Part shown: positions 6,473 to 8,668 of the stretch, in pieces
Position numbering within the stretch: the stretch's first letter is position 1
How the letters are laid out: the number at the start of each line of letters is the position of its first letter
Assembly (NCBI GenBank): GCA_947505995.1
Contig: CANNNB010000092.1
Span: forward strand, 1 to 8,668
Source: Comamonadaceae bacterium
Lineage (GTDB): Bacteria > Pseudomonadota > Gammaproteobacteria > Burkholderiales > Burkholderiaceae
Length of the DNA stretch: 8,668 nucleotides
Reading direction: 5' to 3'
Position numbers and translations under genes: made by a program
The notes under the pieces: model-generated
What the model was told of the DNA's origin: nothing
Databases searched by the model: none
Seen by the model: only the letters and a program-made list of their open reading frames with translations

Positions 6473-7378
6473 CTAATTCAAAACGCCTTGCGCAATGACA
6501 CAGGCAGCGTCCACCGTAAAAGCATGATTGGCGATGGCCTCGACAACTTGTTTGGGCGATAGACGCGTAAATTCGCTCACCTCACCGTCTTGGTTGATGG
6601 GCGTCACGTCAGGTGGCACTGACAGGTTGTACACCCACAATATTTCATGATGCCAGCCTCTGTCTACGGCCCTGCAAGTAATGACTTTGCCATGCGAAAC
6701 CGCACTCAAGGCTAAGGCTTCAGAAATGCCAGCCTCCTCAGCCATTTCTCTAATACCGCAAGATTGCAACGACTCACCCACTGGCAAACCGCCCGCTGCC
6801 ACGTTGTCCAGCATGCCAGGGTCGGTAGGTTTGGTGAGCGCGCGGCGACCACACCACAAATACCCATCATTTGTGAAACCATTCACATGCACAGCATGAC
6901 TGCGCAAACCAAAAAACCTGAAGGCCGATCGCTCCATTGCAAAAGCCGCAGTTAACAAAGGCGTGGGCTCTGAACATTGCGACCCAACGCCAATGACATG
7001 ATCTTCCCAGAAGCTGAAATTTTCATTGCGCCAACCCGTGACAAACCCCATGTCATGCAGTTGCTTGGCCCACCCCGCCAAAGCCAGACTGCGTGAGGCA
7101 GGTGTTTTTTCTTGGGTATCCCAGTTCAATCCCAGAGGCAAGCTCTTCCAATGGCTGCTTAGGCTTTGCAGTACTTGGGCATGCAGAGGCGTGAGGTGTC
7201 CGGTGGCCGTGTGAGATTCGCCCAAATACCAAGGTACCGAATCTTCTGGCAAAGGCTGCATGGCCTGTTGCAAGCACTGATGCAAGACTTTAATTTCTGA
7301 ACCGCTGAGTGCGGCCTTGAACATTTCAACAGTGCTCATGCTATCTGCAAATTGATTGAGTTCATGACGTAACTTCAA
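6473..7378 (-). CDS. DUF4743 / Nudix hydrolase (probable oxythiamine-diphosphatase type)
   Basis: The protein (301 aa from the TTG at 7378) has an N-terminal DUF4743-like region (about 45-155, including RNENFSFW and a segment ending FFGLRSHAVHVNGF) followed by a Nudix domain. The Nudix box is perfect: Gly196, five residues, Glu202, seven residues, then REMAEEAGI (210-218). The same two-part organisation is found in plant NUDT20/NUDT24 and in the Nudix part of yeast Tnr3-type proteins, which hydrolyse damaged thiamin diphosphates (oxy- and oxothiamin diphosphate). Applying that activity here is inference. The start is uncertain: TTG 7378 overlaps the polA TGA, with AGG four bases upstream, whereas ATG 7339 (residue 14) is a better codon without a visible ribosome site. 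The gene lies between polA and a TSUP gene with no gaps. Confidence 0.87.
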   Translation of the reverse strand: MKLRHELNQFADSMSTVEMFKAALSGSEIKVLHQCLQQAMQPLPEDSVPWYLGESHTATGHLTPLHAQVLQSLSSHWKSLPLGLNWDTQEKTPASRSLALAGWAKQLHDMGFVTGWRNENFSFWEDHVIGVGSQCSEPTPLLTAAFAMERSAFRFFGLRSHAVHVNGFTNDGYLWCGRRALTKPTDPGMLDNVAAGGLPVGESLQSCGIREMAEEAGISEALALSAVSHGKVITCRAVDRGWHHEILWVYNLSVPPDVTPINQDGEVSEFTRLSPKQVVEAIANHAFTVDAACVIAQGVLN

Positions 7379-8668
7379 TGCGCCTGATCCCAGTTCAATC
7401 CCACACCCACTTCTGCCAACAAAGGCACTTTGAGTTCGGCCACTTCAGCCATCCATTGAGGCACTGCGACCTGAAGCCATTCAACTTCATCTTCTGGCAC
7501 TTCAAATACCAGTTCATCATGTACTTGCATGATGACTTTGGTTTTGCGTTGTTCTGTGTCAATGCCGGCTTGAACAGCAATCATGGCCAGCTTGATCAAA
7601 TCGGCTGCGGTGCCCTGCATAGGTGCATTGATAGCGGCACGCTCAGCACCAGCGCGACGGGGCCCATTGGGAGAATTGATTTCAGGCAAATACAACCTAC
7701 GACCAAACACGGTCTCAACATAGCCCTGCGATTTGGCTTGCTCGCGCGTTTCGTCCATGTAGCGCTTGACACCTGCAAAACGCTGGAAGTAACGCTCGAT
7801 GTAATTTTTGGCGGCACCGTTGTCAATGCCCAAGGCCTTGGCCAAACCAAATGCGCTCATGCCGTAAATCAAACCAAAGTTAATGGTTTTGGCATAGCGC
7901 CGTTGCTCACTTGAGACTTGATCGGGTGTTAAGCCAAATACTTCAGCCGCCGTTGCCTTGTGCACATCCAAGCCTTGGTGAAAGGCCTTGAGCAAGGCTT
8001 CGTCTCCACTCAGATGGGCCATGATGCGCAATTCAATTTGGGAGTAATCTGCACTGGCAATCAAACTGCCGGCAGGTGCCACAAAAGCCTCGCGCACTTT
8101 GCGACCTTCGGCAGTGCGAATAGGAATGTTTTGCAAATTGGGTTCGTTGCTGGACAAACGACCTGTGACTGCCACTGCTTGCGCGTAATGCGTATGCACC
8201 CGACCCGTTCTGGGCAAAGCCATTTGCGCCAGCTTGTCGGTGTAAGTACCCTTCAGTTTGGACAAACTGCGGTGCTCCAAAATTCGGGCAGGTAAGGGGT
8301 AGTCTTCTGCCAGTTTTTCCAGTACTTCCTCATCTGTACTGCGCGCACCTGTAGCGGTTTTTTTAATGACTGGCAATCCCAGCTTGTCAAAAAAGATTTC
8401 ACCGAGTTGTTTTGGACTGCTCAAGTTGAAGGGCTGGCCTGCAATTTCGTAAGCTTCAGTTTCTAGCTGCAAAATGCGTTGCCCCAAGGCTTGGCTTTGT
8501 GCGGCCAGTGTGGGGCCATCAATGAGCACGCCATTGCGCTCAATGCGAAACAAAGCCTCGCTGGTGGCAATTTCGATGTCATAGATAGCAAGCAATTTGG
8601 CATCGGCTTGTATGCGCGGCCATAGAACACCATGTACATCCAAGCATTGGTCTGAATCTTCACAAGAA
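7375..8668 (-). CDS. polA: DNA polymerase I, C-terminal polymerase region (partial, 5' end outside window)
   Basis: The reading frame runs off the right edge of the window, so the 5' nuclease domain, most of the exonuclease domain and the start are missing. A TTG at 8643 can be read as a start, but the frame continues upstream without a stop and the sequence there fits PolA, so it is internal. Counting from that codon, the polymerase domain shows RIERNGVLID (33-42), TGRLSSNEPNLQNIPIR (160-176), motif A with the catalytic aspartate in SADYSQIELR (Asp199), motif B/O-helix RRYAKTINFGLIYG (248-261) and motif C QVHDELVFEVP (Asp376). All catalytic residues are intact, so this is the housekeeping repair and Okazaki-fragment-processing polymerase. 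The stop at 7375-7377 overlaps the possible TTG start of the Nudix gene. Confidence 0.97.
   Translation of the reverse strand, partial: SCEDSDQCLDVHGVLWPRIQADAKLLAIYDIEIATSEALFRIERNGVLIDGPTLAAQSQALGQRILQLETEAYEIAGQPFNLSSPKQLGEIFFDKLGLPVIKKTATGARSTDEEVLEKLAEDYPLPARILEHRSLSKLKGTYTDKLAQMALPRTGRVHTHYAQAVAVTGRLSSNEPNLQNIPIRTAEGRKVREAFVAPAGSLIASADYSQIELRIMAHLSGDEALLKAFHQGLDVHKATAAEVFGLTPDQVSSEQRRYAKTINFGLIYGMSAFGLAKALGIDNGAAKNYIERYFQRFAGVKRYMDETREQAKSQGYVETVFGRRLYLPEINSPNGPRRAGAERAAINAPMQGTAADLIKLAMIAVQAGIDTEQRKTKVIMQVHDELVFEVPEDEVEWLQVAVPQWMAEVAELKVPLLAEVGVGLNWDQAH

Noticed and set aside
7378..7914. 178-aa open frame on the plus strand opposite polA
   Set aside because: It is antisense to conserved polymerase motifs, has no ribosome site and shows no domain-like pattern.

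Overview
The window looks like chromosomal DNA of a moderate-GC betaproteobacterium, most likely Burkholderiales of the Comamonadaceae type (Limnohabitans/Rhodoferax-like). This rests on the character of the PolA, DUF4743-Nudix and TSUP proteins and on codon use. It is an impression from reading, not a database result. Coding density is very high, no stretch of 300 bases lacks a gene, and I see no tRNA, rRNA, CRISPR array, insertion sequence or attachment site.

Plus strand, 1-5652: six tightly packed genes that look like one operon. They are (i) the last 51 codons of a 2-aminoethylphosphonate:pyruvate transaminase-like enzyme (PhnW family), (ii) a glutamine-synthetase-fold gamma-glutamyl-amine ligase, (iii) an iron-containing alcohol dehydrogenase, (iv) a class I glutamine amidotransferase-fold gamma-glutamyl hydrolase (peptidase C26), (v) an NAD(P)-dependent aldehyde dehydrogenase and (vi) a HAD-IB phosphatase whose ATG lies one base after the aldehyde dehydrogenase stop. 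Genes ii-v form a logical series: glutamylate an amino alcohol, oxidise the alcohol to an aldehyde, oxidise that to an acid, then cut off glutamate. With ethanolamine as substrate the products would be glycine plus recycled glutamate. This parallels the GlnA4 route proposed in Streptomyces and the Puu putrescine pathway of E. coli, but with an alcohol dehydrogenase in place of the amine oxidase PuuB. The substrate is inferred.

Minus strand, 8668-5732: the 3' part of polA (DNA polymerase I, polymerase domain with motifs A, B and C complete), then a DUF4743-Nudix hydrolase whose reading frame overlaps the polA stop, then a TauE/SafE (TSUP) membrane protein whose ATG directly follows the Nudix stop. 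These three are probably co-transcribed.

The two transcription units converge in a 79-bp gap (5653-5731) that holds one imperfect inverted repeat and no canonical intrinsic terminator. The main point of interest is the possible amino-alcohol glutamylation operon next to a phosphonate transaminase, which suggests salvage of lipid head groups (ethanolamine and aminoethylphosphonate).
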